Numbered from the stretch's first letter, positions 48,740-58,946 are shown. The stretch: 64,000 nucleotides of DNA from Nitrosomonas communis (GCF_001007935.1 NZ_CP011451.1:3472001-3536000); one strand, 5' to 3'. Program-made: numbers and translations. Notes: generated from the sequence alone by a model not told the origin.

Positions 48740-49351
48740 ATGGAGAACAAAGAACGCACTACTTCTGAATTGCTCCAATTAATAGTAATACCAAATAGAA
48801 GCGAGAATATGAGTGTCGGTGACATCAAAAATTCTCTTCGTGAGCGAGGGTTTGGTATCTTACTTGCTCTTGCTGTTTTACCCATTTGCCTTCCTGTTCC
48901 TGTTCCCCCTGGCTATACCACTTTCTTTTCCATACCACTTTTTATTTTCTCAGTACAAATGATGTGGGGAGTAAAATCTCCTTGGTTGCCTGGATGGATC
49001 AATAAAAAAGAAATTAGCAGAAGAAGTCTGGAAAGATTAATTGAAAAAGTCACCCCATGGTTACGTAAAATTGAAAGCTATCTGCATGCAAGACTTACTT
49101 ATATCAGCGTACACGCCTGGGAGCGAATTATTGGTATTTTTGCCTTTATATTTACCATTCCTATTGCCTTACCTATTCCTTTAATCAACGTTCTCCCTGG
49201 CTGGGGAATTCTCATCATGTCGCTAGGCTTACTTAATAAAGATGGATTAACTATCATTGTAGGTATGACAGTGGGCACGATCGGTATAGGAATAGCACTT
49301 ATCATTCTTGCGCTTATATGGATGGGCGTGTCAGTACCCTCTTTTTATTAG
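48740..49351 (+). CDS. exoD: ExoD family membrane protein
   Basis: Integral membrane protein of 203 residues of the ExoD family, first described in Sinorhizobium as needed for exopolysaccharide production and alkaline tolerance. Signature segments are LRERGFGILLALAVLPICLP and PVPVPPGYTTFFSIPLFIFS near residues 32-72, and LINVLPGWGILIMSLGLLNKD further on. Four hydrophobic helices are visible. Biochemical activity of the family is unknown. GAGGAAATATTA precedes the ATG. It is a single gene between repeats and mlaA. Confidence 0.88.
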   Translation: MENKERTTSELLQLIVIPNRSENMSVGDIKNSLRERGFGILLALAVLPICLPVPVPPGYTTFFSIPLFIFSVQMMWGVKSPWLPGWINKKEISRRSLERLIEKVTPWLRKIESYLHARLTYISVHAWERIIGIFAFIFTIPIALPIPLINVLPGWGILIMSLGLLNKDGLTIIVGMTVGTIGIGIALIILALIWMGVSVPSFY

Positions 49352-49528
49352 TTGTAGGCCAAAGTAAGCAAAGTATTGCAAAAGCCAGACTTAGGAGAGC
49401 CGTTCGTTAGTTTCTCCAATTCCGTGTATGATCCAATTGCCAATACAATAATCGGCTAGCCACGGCTGGGAAAAAGATAGGAAGTTGTAGCAAGCGCATA
49501 AATATGGCAAGATGCCCTTTCGCATATA

Positions 49529-50386
49529 ATGATGGCAAATGTAAAAATGACCTTATATCGCTATAAATTGCTGGTTTTAATATTTTTAGGGAATATATTA
49601 ATTGGTTGTGCTTCGGTTGAAAATAATAAGCGAGACCCGCTAGAGTCGATGAACCGGGCAGTATTTGCATTTAATGAAAAGTTTGATGACTATGTAATGG
49701 AGCCTGTAGCAAAGGGCTATCGGGCAATTACTCCAGATCCTCTTGAAATGGTCATCGGCAATGTTTTATCTAATTTCAGTGATGTGGTAATTACTGCCAA
49801 TGCGTTATTGCAACTGAAATTCGATGCCGCAGCAGCTAGCGCAACTCGAGTTGTCATTAATACAACATTTGGTATGTTTGGCATCATCGATATCGCAAGC
49901 GACATCAGCGCAGTCAGTGATATTAATCTCAGCAAGCGTAATGAGGATTTTGGTCAGACGCTCGGCCGTTACGGTATTGGTCCCGGGCCTTATTTTGTCA
50001 TACCTTTCCTAGGTCCCAGCACAATACGCGATGCGATAGGGATTGCAGTGGATAGTTCGGTTTTCCACCCTATTTGGTCGGTATATCCTGATTTTGATTT
50101 TCTCACCGTTCGTTTACCCGCCTCGGCGGGATGGTCTGTTGATACGCGTGCCCAAATGCTAGATACGGATAAAACGCTTGAAGAAGCTGCACTAGATAAA
50201 TATGAATTTGTACGTGATGCCTATCTGCAACGACGGAGAAATCTGGTTTACGATGGTAATCCTCCTGAAGAAGAAGGACTTGAAATTAACGGAAATAATG
50301 AAAGCATAGATGATGAAATTGAAGATGAGGATGTGATCGAGGATGGAGATAAGGAAAAGAAAAAAAATAACGAAGTAATCAAATAA
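49529..50386 (+). CDS. mlaA: MlaA (VacJ) family outer-membrane lipoprotein
   Basis: Outer-membrane component of the Mla system that retrieves mislocalised phospholipids from the outer leaflet. A signal peptide ends in lipobox LIGC (about residue 27). The MlaA domain starts DPLESMNRAVFAFNEKFDDY and includes NRKVINTTFG-like RVVINTTFGMFGIIDIA and DFGQTLGRYGIGPGPYFVIP. The C-terminal 40 residues are highly acidic and low-complexity. The other mla genes are not adjacent, which is common for mlaA. Two alternative ATGs lie a few codons downstream. Confidence 0.93.
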   Translation: MMANVKMTLYRYKLLVLIFLGNILIGCASVENNKRDPLESMNRAVFAFNEKFDDYVMEPVAKGYRAITPDPLEMVIGNVLSNFSDVVITANALLQLKFDAAAASATRVVINTTFGMFGIIDIASDISAVSDINLSKRNEDFGQTLGRYGIGPGPYFVIPFLGPSTIRDAIGIAVDSSVFHPIWSVYPDFDFLTVRLPASAGWSVDTRAQMLDTDKTLEEAALDKYEFVRDAYLQRRRNLVYDGNPPEEEGLEINGNNESIDDEIEDEDVIEDGDKEKKKNNEVIK

Positions 50387-50509
50387 TCCGCAACAGAGAA
50401 AGACGAAGTGGTGTTAATAATCAAAAGTTATTTATGTCATAGCGTCGTTAATCCTAACAACCTCTCTCCTCTTAGAGTAACTTTTCTTCTATATTACTAT
50501 TAGAGTGGA

Positions 50510-50545
50510 AAACGAGAGGATCCAATAATGGTTATCCTCTCGTTT
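50510..50545. terminator. Bidirectional terminator-like hairpin between mlaA and htpX
   Basis: AAACGAGAGGAT and ATCCTCTCGTTT form a perfect 12-bp stem with a 12-nt loop. It sits between two convergent genes, 10 bp from the end of htpX and about 120 bp after mlaA. The stem ends in A/T pairs on both sides, so it could serve both transcripts. Confidence 0.7.
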
Positions 50546-50555
50546 ACTTAAGACC

Positions 50556-51440
50556 TCAACTTGTTGCTTCACGTAATGCTGCAATCCGTTCGTCCAGTGG
50601 AGGATGTGACATAAATAAACGGCCAAATCGACTCCCTCGACCTGAGATACCAAGCGCTTCCATTCTGTCTGGTAAATGGGAGGGTTCATATTGTTGTTTC
50701 AGACGTTCCAGTGCAGCGATCATTTTATTGCGTCCCACTAACCTTGCGCTGCCTGCATCTGCCCGAAATTCACGCTGCCTGCTAAACCACATCACGATAA
50801 TACTCGCAAGGATACCTAACAAAATTTCTGCAATGATACTTGTGATCATATAAGCAGGTCCGTGCTCCTCTTCAGTCCTGAAGACAACGCGATCTACTGC
50901 ATGACCGATAATTCGGGCGAAAAAAATTACAAACGTGTTGACTACCCCCTGTATTAGCGTAAGCGTCACCATATCGCCATTGGCTACGTGGCTTACCTCA
51001 TGTGCAAGGACAGCTTCGACTTCGTCTTGTTGCATTTTTTGCAGTAGCCCTGTGCTGACTGCTACCAGGGCATTATTTCGATTCATGCCAGTAGCAAAAG
51101 CATTGGCATCGGGTGAATCATAGATAGCGACTTCTGGCATGCCGATATCAGAGGCTTTTGCTTGTCGACGTACAGTTTCAACTAACCAATGCTCTGTAGC
51201 ATTGGAAGGTATATCTATGACAACAGCACCTGTCATATTTTTTGCACTCCATTTAGACATGGCAAGCGAAATAAGCGAGCCTCCAAAGCCTATAACGGCA
51301 GCAAACGTAAGTAATGAACTATAATTTAATCCGCCACCTTGAGCTTCTAATATGCGATCAACACCCAATATCCTTAGCGTAATACTTAGCACAAATAAAA
51401 TGGCTAGGTTGGTTGCAATGAATAAAAAAATACGTTTCAT
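50556..51440 (-). CDS. htpX: Membrane zinc metalloprotease HtpX
   Basis: Stress-linked inner-membrane protease for membrane protein quality control. The zinc motif HEVSH lies in [13 protein letters not shown] (about residue 140), with the third ligand Glu in [10 protein letters not shown]. Hydrophobic helices are at residues 3-22, about 32-52, 153-175 and 190-212. The ATG giving [14 protein letters not shown] matches homologues; an upstream in-frame reading adds 18 atypical residues. The length of 294 residues is normal. Confidence 0.96.
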   Translation of the reverse strand: MKRIFLFIATNLAILFVLSITLRILGVDRILEAQGGGLNYSSLLTFAAVIGFGGSLISLAMSKWSAKNMTGAVVIDIPSNATEHWLVETVRRQAKASDIGMPEVAIYDSPDANAFATGMNRNNALVAVSTGLLQKMQQDEVEAVLAHEVSHVANGDMVTLTLIQGVVNTFVIFFARIIGHAVDRVVFRTEEEHGPAYMITSIIAEILLGILASIIVMWFSRQREFRADAGSARLVGRNKMIAALERLKQQYEPSHLPDRMEALGISGRGSRFGRLFMSHPPLDERIAALREATS

Positions 51441-51653
51441 AAATAACGACCTGTCAGGGTTTATTAATAAATATTTGAATAGCCTACAAGGCAATGGTTC
51501 AATGTCTGCCTGTGTAGATTAAATTGAAATTATATTTTATAAGCATGAAAAAGAAATGGAAAGAAAGCAGCAAAATCAAAAACAGGCTCCAGTTAAGGTT
51601 GAGGTACAATTAAAAGAATATCTGATCATCCAATAAGAGGAACTTGAAAAATA

Positions 51654-51821
51654 ATGAGGAAATTTCAGTGCAAAGTGTGTGGTTTTATTTATGACGAGTC
51701 GATGGGCGATCCAGATCATGGTATTCCAGCGGGAACCTGCTGGGAAGATATTCCTGAAAGCTGGGCTTGCCCCGAATGTGGCGTGGTTAAGGCTGATTTT
51801 GAAATGGTAGAAATGATATGA
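51654..51821 (+). CDS. rubA: Rubredoxin
   Basis: A 55-residue iron-sulfur electron carrier. Two CxxCG-type knuckles bind one Fe: CKVCGFIYDE near the N-terminus and CPECGVVKADF near the C-terminus, with the conserved IPAGT-WEDIPESW segment between them. Its stop overlaps the start of the following reductase gene (ATGA), so they form a coupled pair: electrons flow from NAD(P)H through the reductase to rubredoxin. The final acceptor (for example a monooxygenase or oxygen-detoxifying enzyme) is not encoded nearby. Confidence 0.95.
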   Translation: MRKFQCKVCGFIYDESMGDPDHGIPAGTCWEDIPESWACPECGVVKADFEMVEMI

Positions 51822-52972
51822 GTCATCAACCAGTTGTAATCATTGGCAGTGGTCTGGCAGGTTATGCTGTTGCTAGAGAGTTACGCAAACTGAATACAGA
51901 AATTCCGATAATTATGTTATCCGCTGATCATGGTGGATTTTATTCCAAACCGATGTTATCCAATGCATTGGCAACAGGCAAAACACCAGCATCGATCTTG
52001 ACTTCGGATGCGGCACTCATGTCCAGTCAGTTAAAAATAACGATACGGCCGTTTACTCGCGTCAAAACCATTGATCAATCCGGTAGTAGCGTGCTCCTTG
52101 AGAATGGAGAAAGTTTATCTTATAGCCACCTGGTGCTGGCTGTAGGAGCTGATCCAATCCGCTTACCCTTGTCAGGGGATGCAGTGGAAGAAGTGCTATC
52201 CGTAAACGATCTCGATGATTACCGTCGTTTCCGTGAAGCGCTGAAAGATAAAAAAGAAATTGCTATTTTGGGTGCTGGATTGATCGGCTGTGAATTTGCC
52301 AATGATCTAGCGATCGCAGGTTATCAGGTACATGTTATTGATATTAGCGCACATCCATTGGGTAGGCTACTCCCCGAGGAAGCAGGTAAGTATCTACAGG
52401 ATAAACTGGCAGCAGCAGGGATTAGATTTCATTTAAAATCCAAGGTACAGCATATTGAACGAGTGGGAAGTCGCTATCGTTTAATCTTCGAGAAAGGGCA
52501 GATAATCGAAGCAGATTTTGTCTTATCAGCAGTAGGTCTGCGCCCACGGACTCAACTCGCTGAAACAGCAGGCATTTATGTCAATCATGGTGTAGTAACC
52601 AATCGATATTTACAAACAGAGAATACCAATATCTTTGCATTGGGTGATTGTGCTGAGGTAGAAGGTAAGGTATTACCATTCGTAATGCCTATCAGCCATG
52701 CAGCTCGTGCCTTGGCAGCAACAGTGAGCGGTACGCCTACCCCTGTTCACTATCCGCCAATGCCGGTATTCGTTAAAACGCCGGCCTGTCCTATCGTTGT
52801 CTCTCCACCCGATCCAATTGTGATAGGTGAATGGCAGATTGATGCCAATGAGGACGGTGTTAAAGCTCTATTTCAGGACATGGCGGGCAGTCTTCATGGC
52901 TTTGCTTTATTAGGTGCGGCCACAAAAGAAAAAAATGCAATTACTCCTCAGTTACTGCCTATACTAGCGTGA
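51818..52972 (+). CDS. rubB: Rubredoxin-NAD(P)+ reductase (FAD/NAD-binding oxidoreductase)
   Basis: Flavoprotein of 384 residues with an N-terminal FAD motif VVIIGSGLAGYAVARELRKL, a central NAD(P)-binding motif IAILGAGLIGCEFANDLAIA (about residues 145-164), and the FAD ribityl-binding segment TNIFALGDCAEV. This is the pyridine nucleotide-disulfide oxidoreductase class II fold without redox cysteines. The four-base overlap with the rubredoxin gene is the main reason for the specific assignment. Confidence 0.92.
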   Translation: MSHQPVVIIGSGLAGYAVARELRKLNTEIPIIMLSADHGGFYSKPMLSNALATGKTPASILTSDAALMSSQLKITIRPFTRVKTIDQSGSSVLLENGESLSYSHLVLAVGADPIRLPLSGDAVEEVLSVNDLDDYRRFREALKDKKEIAILGAGLIGCEFANDLAIAGYQVHVIDISAHPLGRLLPEEAGKYLQDKLAAAGIRFHLKSKVQHIERVGSRYRLIFEKGQIIEADFVLSAVGLRPRTQLAETAGIYVNHGVVTNRYLQTENTNIFALGDCAEVEGKVLPFVMPISHAARALAATVSGTPTPVHYPPMPVFVKTPACPIVVSPPDPIVIGEWQIDANEDGVKALFQDMAGSLHGFALLGAATKEKNAITPQLLPILA

Positions 52973-52974
52973 GT

Positions 52975-53130
52975 CTAAAAATTATCATTGCTTTGTAAGG
53001 GAGATAGCTGCTTCCAGCTCTGAGGCGATAGCTGCATGTTTTCTGCAAATTCCTTGCCATTGTCAAAGGCTAAAGTGTCGCCTTTGTGCTGGTAAGGAGG
53101 TAGCAGATGGTTGATGCTTTCTGTTACCCC
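52975..53130 (-). pseudogene. IS30-family transposase fragment
   Basis: An open segment of about 50 codons with ESINHLLPPYQHKGDTLAFD followed by NGKEFAENMQ, matching the second catalytic-aspartate region (DNGKEF) of IS30-family transposases. Neither the N-terminal nor the C-terminal domain is present. It fills the gap between rubB and the end of prlC, and its frame runs over the last codons of prlC, so an insertion boundary may lie near that stop codon. Confidence 0.72.
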
Positions 53131-53135
53131 TTCAA

Positions 53136-55241
53136 TCAGGCCGTCGTCATACCGCTATGCCGTAACAATGCCTCTATGCTGGGCTCCCGGCCCCGAAAAG
53201 CAATAAAGGATTCCAGTGCTGGACGACTACCCCCTACTGCCAAGATTTCATTCCTGAAACGCTCGCCAGTCTTGCTGGTAACTACCTGGCCCGTACCATT
53301 TTCTTCAAACAAACTGTAAGCATCGGCAGACAAAACTTCTGCCCATTTATAACTATAATAGCCCGCCGCATAGCCTCCAGCGAAAATATGCGAAAAACTG
53401 CTCGGGAAACGATTAAACGCAGGAGGAATAACCACGGCCATCTGACTACGGATGTCATCGAGTAATTGCAACACGGTTTTCTCTCCCTGGGGATCAAAAT
53501 CATAATGCAGATGCATATCAAACAAGGCAAACTCAATCTGCCGCAGTGTCTGCATACCGCTCTGGAAGTTCTTGGCAGCCAGCATCTTTTCGAATAGCAC
53601 TCTTGGCAGGGGCGCACCACTCTCAATATGAGCCGTCATATGAGTTAGCACTTCCCATTCCCAGCAAAAATTCTCCATGAATTGACTAGGTAGCTCAACC
53701 GCGTCCCATTCCACACCATTGATTCCGGAGACGCTCAGATCCTCAACCTGGGTCAACAAATGATGCAGGCCATGACCAAACTCATGGAATAACACGATGA
53801 CTTCATCATGCGTAAATAAAGCAGGACGGATTTGCCCATTGATTGTCACTGGAGGAGAGAAATTGCAGGTCAGATAAGCCACAGGGATCTGGATAGCTGA
53901 TTTTCCGGCTCCTGGTAATTCCATACGCCGTCGAGTAATCGCATCATCCATCCATGCCCCACCTCGCTTACTCGCGCGTGCATAAAGATCAATATAAAAT
54001 TGGCCAATCAGCTCTCCCCTGGCATCATGGATATTGAAAAATTTAACATCAGAATGCCATAATTGAACATGGGAAGAAGGTGGTACCTGAGTAATGCTAA
54101 TACCATAAAGCGCCTCCACTAGTTTAAACATACCGGGTAATACCTTATTTTCAGGAAAATATTGTTTGACTTCCTGATCAGAAAAGGCATAACGCTCCAT
54201 ACGTAATTTTTCACTGGCATAAGCCAGATCCCATGATTCGAGTTTTTCCAGCCCCAGTTTATCTGCAGCAAATTGCTTCAACTCCGTCAGATCGCGTTCT
54301 GCATAGGGTCGAGCCTTAGCCGCAAGTTCATTTAGAAAATCCAATACTTGCCTGGGTGATTCAGCCATTTTAGAGGCCAGAGAAACTTCTGCGTAGCAAT
54401 CAAACCCCAGCATTTTGGCTTCTTCCTGCCGAAGTTGAAGAATTTTATTGATCAGCGGCATATTGTCCCAGTTAGATGTACCATGCGCAAGACTGTCAAT
54501 CTCGCTCGCTCGGGTCACATAAGCACGGTACATATTCTCACGCAGCACCCGATTATCCGCATATTGCATAACGGGTAAATAGGAAGGGGCGTGCAAGGTG
54601 AATTTCCAGCCAGGTTTGGAAATACTCGCATCTTTCTCCGCAGCCTCTCTGGCCGCATGCAGCACATCGTCAGGAATACCTGAAAGCTCACTTTCATTTT
54701 CTATGAGTAGAATAAAGTCATTAGTGGCATCGAGCAGGTTATCACTAAATTTTGCAGAAAGTGCTGATAATTCTTCCTGAATTTGCATAAAGCGTGCTTT
54801 CTTCTCCCGGGGCAGCTCTGCGCCACCGAGTCGAAAATCACGTAATTCATTCTCAACGATCTTTTTCCGGGCGCGACTGAGACTGTCAAACTCCTCACTG
54901 CTCCGTAACTGCTTAAATTTCTCAAACAATGCCTGATCTTGCGATAACTCAGCATAATATTGAGTAATACGCGGCAAATTAGCATTGTATACTTCACGTA
55001 ATTCTGCACTATTCATCACAGCGTTCAAGTGCGAAACTTGCCCCCATGCACGTGACAACCGTTCATTTGCATCAACCACGGGTTGCACAAAATCTTGCCA
55101 AGTAGGTAAAGTGGTCGTAGCACGAGCTTTGGCGACTACTTCTCGGCAATCATGCAGCAATTCTTCCACTGCAGGGGTAATGTGCTCCACTTTAATGTCT
55201 GCAAAACGAGGTAGTCCAGAAAAATCAAGTAAAGAATTCAT
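53136..55241 (-). CDS. prlC: Oligopeptidase A
   Basis: Cytoplasmic zinc metallopeptidase of the M3 family that degrades signal peptides and other short peptides. The zinc motif HEFGHGLHH lies in VIVLFHEFGHGLHHLLTQVE (about residue 478), with the third ligand Glu about 25 residues later (GVEWDAVELPSQ). The 701 residues cover the whole family length. The last residues (ALLRHSGMTTA) abut an IS30 fragment, so the C-terminus might have been altered slightly. Confidence 0.95.
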   Translation of the reverse strand: MNSLLDFSGLPRFADIKVEHITPAVEELLHDCREVVAKARATTTLPTWQDFVQPVVDANERLSRAWGQVSHLNAVMNSAELREVYNANLPRITQYYAELSQDQALFEKFKQLRSSEEFDSLSRARKKIVENELRDFRLGGAELPREKKARFMQIQEELSALSAKFSDNLLDATNDFILLIENESELSGIPDDVLHAAREAAEKDASISKPGWKFTLHAPSYLPVMQYADNRVLRENMYRAYVTRASEIDSLAHGTSNWDNMPLINKILQLRQEEAKMLGFDCYAEVSLASKMAESPRQVLDFLNELAAKARPYAERDLTELKQFAADKLGLEKLESWDLAYASEKLRMERYAFSDQEVKQYFPENKVLPGMFKLVEALYGISITQVPPSSHVQLWHSDVKFFNIHDARGELIGQFYIDLYARASKRGGAWMDDAITRRRMELPGAGKSAIQIPVAYLTCNFSPPVTINGQIRPALFTHDEVIVLFHEFGHGLHHLLTQVEDLSVSGINGVEWDAVELPSQFMENFCWEWEVLTHMTAHIESGAPLPRVLFEKMLAAKNFQSGMQTLRQIEFALFDMHLHYDFDPQGEKTVLQLLDDIRSQMAVVIPPAFNRFPSSFSHIFAGGYAAGYYSYKWAEVLSADAYSLFEENGTGQVVTSKTGERFRNEILAVGGSRPALESFIAFRGREPSIEALLRHSGMTTA

Positions 55242-55652
55242 GATAATAGTTGTCTAAAATTATTATTTTTGGATGCACATAAAAACATGTTTCATGACAT
55301 CTTCTGCCTGGTTAAAAAATACTAAGAGATAAGGTAGAAAGCGTTGTAGTTACTCCTGATTATCCTAAATCCTAAGAAGAACCGAATAAGCGAGCGAGGC
55401 GAATAGATGCAAGACACTACCAAGCACAGAAACGAGTAAACCAGCTTGTGTATTTCGCTAAACCAAACATAGTATAAGTTTCAGCAAAATATCGTTTCGG
55501 CACAACCCCATTTTAAATAAATAGGCAAAAAAAGCGGGGACTGTGCAACGAAGCATGTGCCACAATATTCACCTATTCAGGCTTTCCATAAAAGACTGCC
55601 CGATGCTGCACTTGGTATTTCATTTGCTGATTTTCACCCTATTCTCTGAAAA
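55242..55652. other. Gene-free stretch between prlC and pyrC
   Basis: About 410 bp without a credible reading frame. It should contain the prlC promoter and the end of the pyr transcript. One imperfect hairpin (GCACAACCCC at 55500 and GGGGACTGTGC at 55536, loop 26 nt) could be a weak terminator. No transposase fragments or RNA gene were recognised. Confidence 0.4.
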
Positions 55653-56927
55653 TTAACTTTCATACACAATATTACCATCGGTTAGCGTAAACTTTACCCG
55701 TCCAGGCAATTCTCTACCCAAGAATGGAGTGTTCTTACCCTGACTTTTAATCGTGGCAGCTGATACATGCCAATATTCTTCCGGATCGAAAATACATATA
55801 TCTGCTGGTGCATCAAGCGTTAAATGTCCCGCATCAATACCCAATATTCTGGCAGGTGCCAATGTAACCGTATTTAATGCTTCAATCAGCGGGATATTCA
55901 TACTTGCTGCCCACTTAAATGTCAGCGACAGTAACAATTCCAGACCCATTGCGCCAACTTCAGCTTGCCCAAATGGTAATAACTTGGCGTCTTCATCCAC
56001 CGGTGCATGATCCGAGCAAATAGCATCAATAGTACCATCAATTAACCCTCTAGAGAGCGCGTCTCGATCATGTAAGCTTCGCAAGGGGGGAACAAGATGG
56101 CAATTAGTGTTAAAGAAATCAATATCCATCTCCGAAAGATGAACATGATTGATTGAGACATCACAAGTAACAGGCAATCCTTGCTGCTTGGCAGCCCGCA
56201 CCAGGGACACCCCTTCTGCGCTGGAAATTCGGCAGAGATGGACTTTTACAGCAGCTTCACGTGCCAGATAAATGATATTCGATAAAGCAATCGTTTCAGC
56301 ACAAACCGGAATGGGAGGCAAACCGAGGCGTGTTGCTATTTCACCATCATGTGCTACACCATTGTTTGCTAGACTGGCTTCCTGCGGACGCAACCAGACA
56401 CTAAAACCGAAAGTCGATGCATATTGCATAGCCTGCATCAACACACGCAGATTGACCAGAGGAGCATCGGCATGACTGAAGGCAACACAACCTGCATCTC
56501 GCAATTCAGCCATCTCCGTTAAAAGCTCACCTTTAAGTTTTTGAGTAAGCGCTCCCACTGGATAAACATGAACCTGATCCAGATTTTTAGTTCGATGTTT
56601 CAGCATTTCAACCAGCCCGGGTTCATCTAGTGGTGGATCAGTATCGGGTGGACATGCCAGGCTGGTAACGCCTCCGGCTGCAGCCGCTTCCAATTCTGAT
56701 TCCAAAGTGGCTTTGTACTCAAGCCCAGGCTCACGTAAACGCGCCGATAAGTCGACTAAACCCGGACACACAATCAATCCAGTAGCATCAATTACTCGAC
56801 AAGCTTGAAAACCTGCAGGAATACTGTTTATTGAAGCAATTTTACCTGCAGCAATGCAAAGATCGCCGATCGTATCGACACCATTCTTCGGATCAACCAA
56901 GCGTCCATTCTTGATATGGATTTTCAT
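55653..56927 (-). CDS. pyrC: Dihydroorotase-like protein, probably non-catalytic (PyrC')
   Basis: Amidohydrolase-family protein of 424 residues encoded next to pyrB. The position where active dihydroorotases have the zinc-binding pair in a DxHxHxREPG motif reads GLVDLSARLREPG, so both histidines are missing. SHADAP, NHVHLSE and CSDHAP segments remain. In Pseudomonas and relatives a similar pyrB-linked homologue is inactive but is needed for assembly of the aspartate carbamoyltransferase dodecamer. I infer the same here; an active dihydroorotase should be encoded elsewhere. It is 60 bp after pyrB. Confidence 0.85.
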   Translation of the reverse strand: MKIHIKNGRLVDPKNGVDTIGDLCIAAGKIASINSIPAGFQACRVIDATGLIVCPGLVDLSARLREPGLEYKATLESELEAAAAGGVTSLACPPDTDPPLDEPGLVEMLKHRTKNLDQVHVYPVGALTQKLKGELLTEMAELRDAGCVAFSHADAPLVNLRVLMQAMQYASTFGFSVWLRPQEASLANNGVAHDGEIATRLGLPPIPVCAETIALSNIIYLAREAAVKVHLCRISSAEGVSLVRAAKQQGLPVTCDVSINHVHLSEMDIDFFNTNCHLVPPLRSLHDRDALSRGLIDGTIDAICSDHAPVDEDAKLLPFGQAEVGAMGLELLLSLTFKWAASMNIPLIEALNTVTLAPARILGIDAGHLTLDAPADICIFDPEEYWHVSAATIKSQGKNTPFLGRELPGRVKFTLTDGNIVYES

Positions 56928-56987
56928 AGTAATAACAAATTGTTATGCGCAAACGATCCAAATTTGAGATTCAATCCGAAGAACTCA

Positions 56988-57938
56988 TCAATTTCCAGCG
57001 AGAATCGACATCACTGCCATTCGTACCGCAATGCCGAATGTCACTTGAGGCAGAATCACCGACTGTTTCCCATCAGCTACTGCCGAATCAATCTCGACTC
57101 CACGATTCATTGGTCCAGGGTGCATGACTATTGCATCCTGTTTAGCCAGTGATAATTTCTCCTGAGTAAGCCCATAATATTTAAAATATTCTTCAGTGCT
57201 GGGCAAGCTTGCTCCTAACATGCGCTCGTTTTGCAGGCGTAACATAATGATTACATCGATATCTTTCAAGCCCTGAGTTATATCATGGTAAATATGCACA
57301 CCCAGGCGCTCCACCTTGCTAGGTAACAAAGTCTTGGGTGCAATGACGCGCACCTCAGGGACACCTAATGTAGTTAGCGCATGAATTTGTGAGCGTGCCA
57401 CCCTCGAGTGCAAGATATCTCCAACAATCGCTACCCGAAGGTTATGAAAATTTTTTTTGTAACGGCGAATAGTAAACATATCCAGCAATGCTTGCGTAGG
57501 ATGGGCATGACGCCCGTCACCGGCATTGATGACATGTATCTCCGATTGGACATGACCTGCTATCATATGCGCCGCACCACTTTGTGAATGGCGCACGACA
57601 AACATATCGGCATGCATGGCAGAAAGATTATTAACGGTATCCAGTAACGTCTCCCCTTTAGATTGCGCAGAAACCGCGATATTAAGATTGATTACATCTG
57701 CTGACAGTCGTTTGGCAGCAATCTCAAAAGTAGTCCGAGTACGCGTACTGGATTCAAAAAAAAGATTGAATACGGATTTCCCACGCAGCAGGGGAATTTT
57801 CTTGACTTCCCGCTCAGTGACACCCGCAAAAGATTCTGCTGTGTCCAAAATATGCAGCAAAATGGACACAGGCAATCCTTCGGTAGTAAGCAGATGCTGT
57901 AATTCACCGTGCTTGTTTAACTGAGGATTTCTGTTCAT
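56988..57938 (-). CDS. pyrB: Aspartate carbamoyltransferase catalytic subunit
   Basis: Catalyses carbamoyl-aspartate formation in pyrimidine synthesis. The carbamoyl-phosphate loop is [19 protein letters not shown] (about residue 57), and [14 protein letters not shown] and MLRLQNERM are conserved aspartate-site segments. Length is 316 residues. The ATG overlaps the stop of pyrR by four bases. No pyrI regulatory gene is adjacent; with the inactive dihydroorotase partner this suggests the class A holoenzyme. Confidence 0.97.
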   Translation of the reverse strand: MNRNPQLNKHGELQHLLTTEGLPVSILLHILDTAESFAGVTEREVKKIPLLRGKSVFNLFFESSTRTRTTFEIAAKRLSADVINLNIAVSAQSKGETLLDTVNNLSAMHADMFVVRHSQSGAAHMIAGHVQSEIHVINAGDGRHAHPTQALLDMFTIRRYKKNFHNLRVAIVGDILHSRVARSQIHALTTLGVPEVRVIAPKTLLPSKVERLGVHIYHDITQGLKDIDVIIMLRLQNERMLGASLPSTEEYFKYYGLTQEKLSLAKQDAIVMHPGPMNRGVEIDSAVADGKQSVILPQVTFGIAVRMAVMSILAGN

Positions 57939-58444
57939 TTCTCTGAGAAACGGATATTGCGTAAGCTGAGGCTCAGTTTCCCATCAGCATCCTGCTTCAA
58001 TTCAAGCATTTTGTCTGCTGGCAAGGATAATACCGCTCCAGCATATTGAGCGACAATAGGAAGCTCTCTGCCTCCTCGGTCAATAAGTGTCGCCAAGTGT
58101 ATGCTTGCGGGTCGCCCATAATCAAAAATTTCATTCACAGCAGCTCGGATTGTCCTTCCCGTATAAAGCACATCATCGACCAAAATAATGTGACTGCCTT
58201 CAACTTCAAAAGGTAAATCCGATGGTTTAACTTGGGGATGCAAGCCGATCTTGCTGTAATCATCACGATAGAAAGATATGTCGAGAACACCGAGTGGTAG
58301 ACTGAACCCTAATGCCTGATGCAACCGTTTTGCTACCCATGCTCCCCCTGTATGAATACCGATCATGGCAATACGCTCATCGACAACAGGACGTAGCTGC
58401 TCCGTCAAATCAGCCAGTAATTGCTCTGCATCAGGTAGTTGCAT
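57935..58444 (-). CDS. pyrR: PyrR bifunctional regulator / uracil phosphoribosyltransferase
   Basis: A 169-residue phosphoribosyltransferase-fold protein with the PRPP motif [19 protein letters not shown] (about residue 95). In Gram-positives PyrR binds pyr mRNA to control attenuation; in pseudomonads PyrR homologues regulate pyrB. I see no obvious PyrR anti-antiterminator upstream. The ATG giving [13 protein letters not shown] is chosen by comparison with homologues and overlaps ruvX by 14 bases; an ATG three codons earlier is equally possible. Confidence 0.9.
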   Translation of the reverse strand: MQLPDAEQLLADLTEQLRPVVDERIAMIGIHTGGAWVAKRLHQALGFSLPLGVLDISFYRDDYSKIGLHPQVKPSDLPFEVEGSHIILVDDVLYTGRTIRAAVNEIFDYGRPASIHLATLIDRGGRELPIVAQYAGAVLSLPADKMLELKQDADGKLSLSLRNIRFSEK

Positions 58445-58946
58445 AGTTACCATCAAAAAATGATTGTAGAATATGCTGCGCTGCAATCTGATCCAGCATG
58501 GGTTTTTGTTTTTTTCCTTTAATACCCAACTCACCTAATGCAGATTTGGCAGTAATCGTCGTATAGCGCTCATCGACCAAGACCGATTTAATTCTGTAAC
58601 GTCCTTCCAAACGACGTGCAAACCGTCGACTTAGTTGAGTAAGTTCATGCTCTGTTCCATCAGCATGTACTGGCAATCCAACTACCAGTAACACGGGCTG
58701 CCATGTTTCAATCAACTTGGCAATAGCCTCAAAACGTTGCCTGGTCATTTCCCCATGAATGGTCATAAGTGGATGTGCTAACCGCATCTCCTTTTCTCCG
58801 ACAGCGACTCCAATACGTTTCTTTCCAAAATCAAAAGCCAGTACGGTACCCTTTGGTAACCTTCCCATCTCTGATACATTTTCAACCCCATGTACTGAGC
58901 TATTAATCGTTAAAGTCGCTTGAATGCAGTTATCCGAGTTAGGCAT
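58431..58946 (-). CDS. ruvX: Putative Holliday junction resolvase / pre-16S rRNA nuclease YqgF
   Basis: RNase H-fold nuclease of the YqgF/RuvX family; homologues act in maturation of the 16S rRNA 5' end. The first acidic strand is [17 protein letters not shown], followed by [16 protein letters not shown] and VDERYTT, and the C-terminal aspartate lies in [14 protein letters not shown]. Length is 171 residues including about 30 extra N-terminal residues; a later start ([15 protein letters not shown]) would give the usual size. Overlaps yqgE by eight bases. Confidence 0.92.
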   Translation of the reverse strand: MPNSDNCIQATLTINSSVHGVENVSEMGRLPKGTVLAFDFGKKRIGVAVGEKEMRLAHPLMTIHGEMTRQRFEAIAKLIETWQPVLLVVGLPVHADGTEHELTQLSRRFARRLEGRYRIKSVLVDERYTTITAKSALGELGIKGKKQKPMLDQIAAQHILQSFFDGNYATT

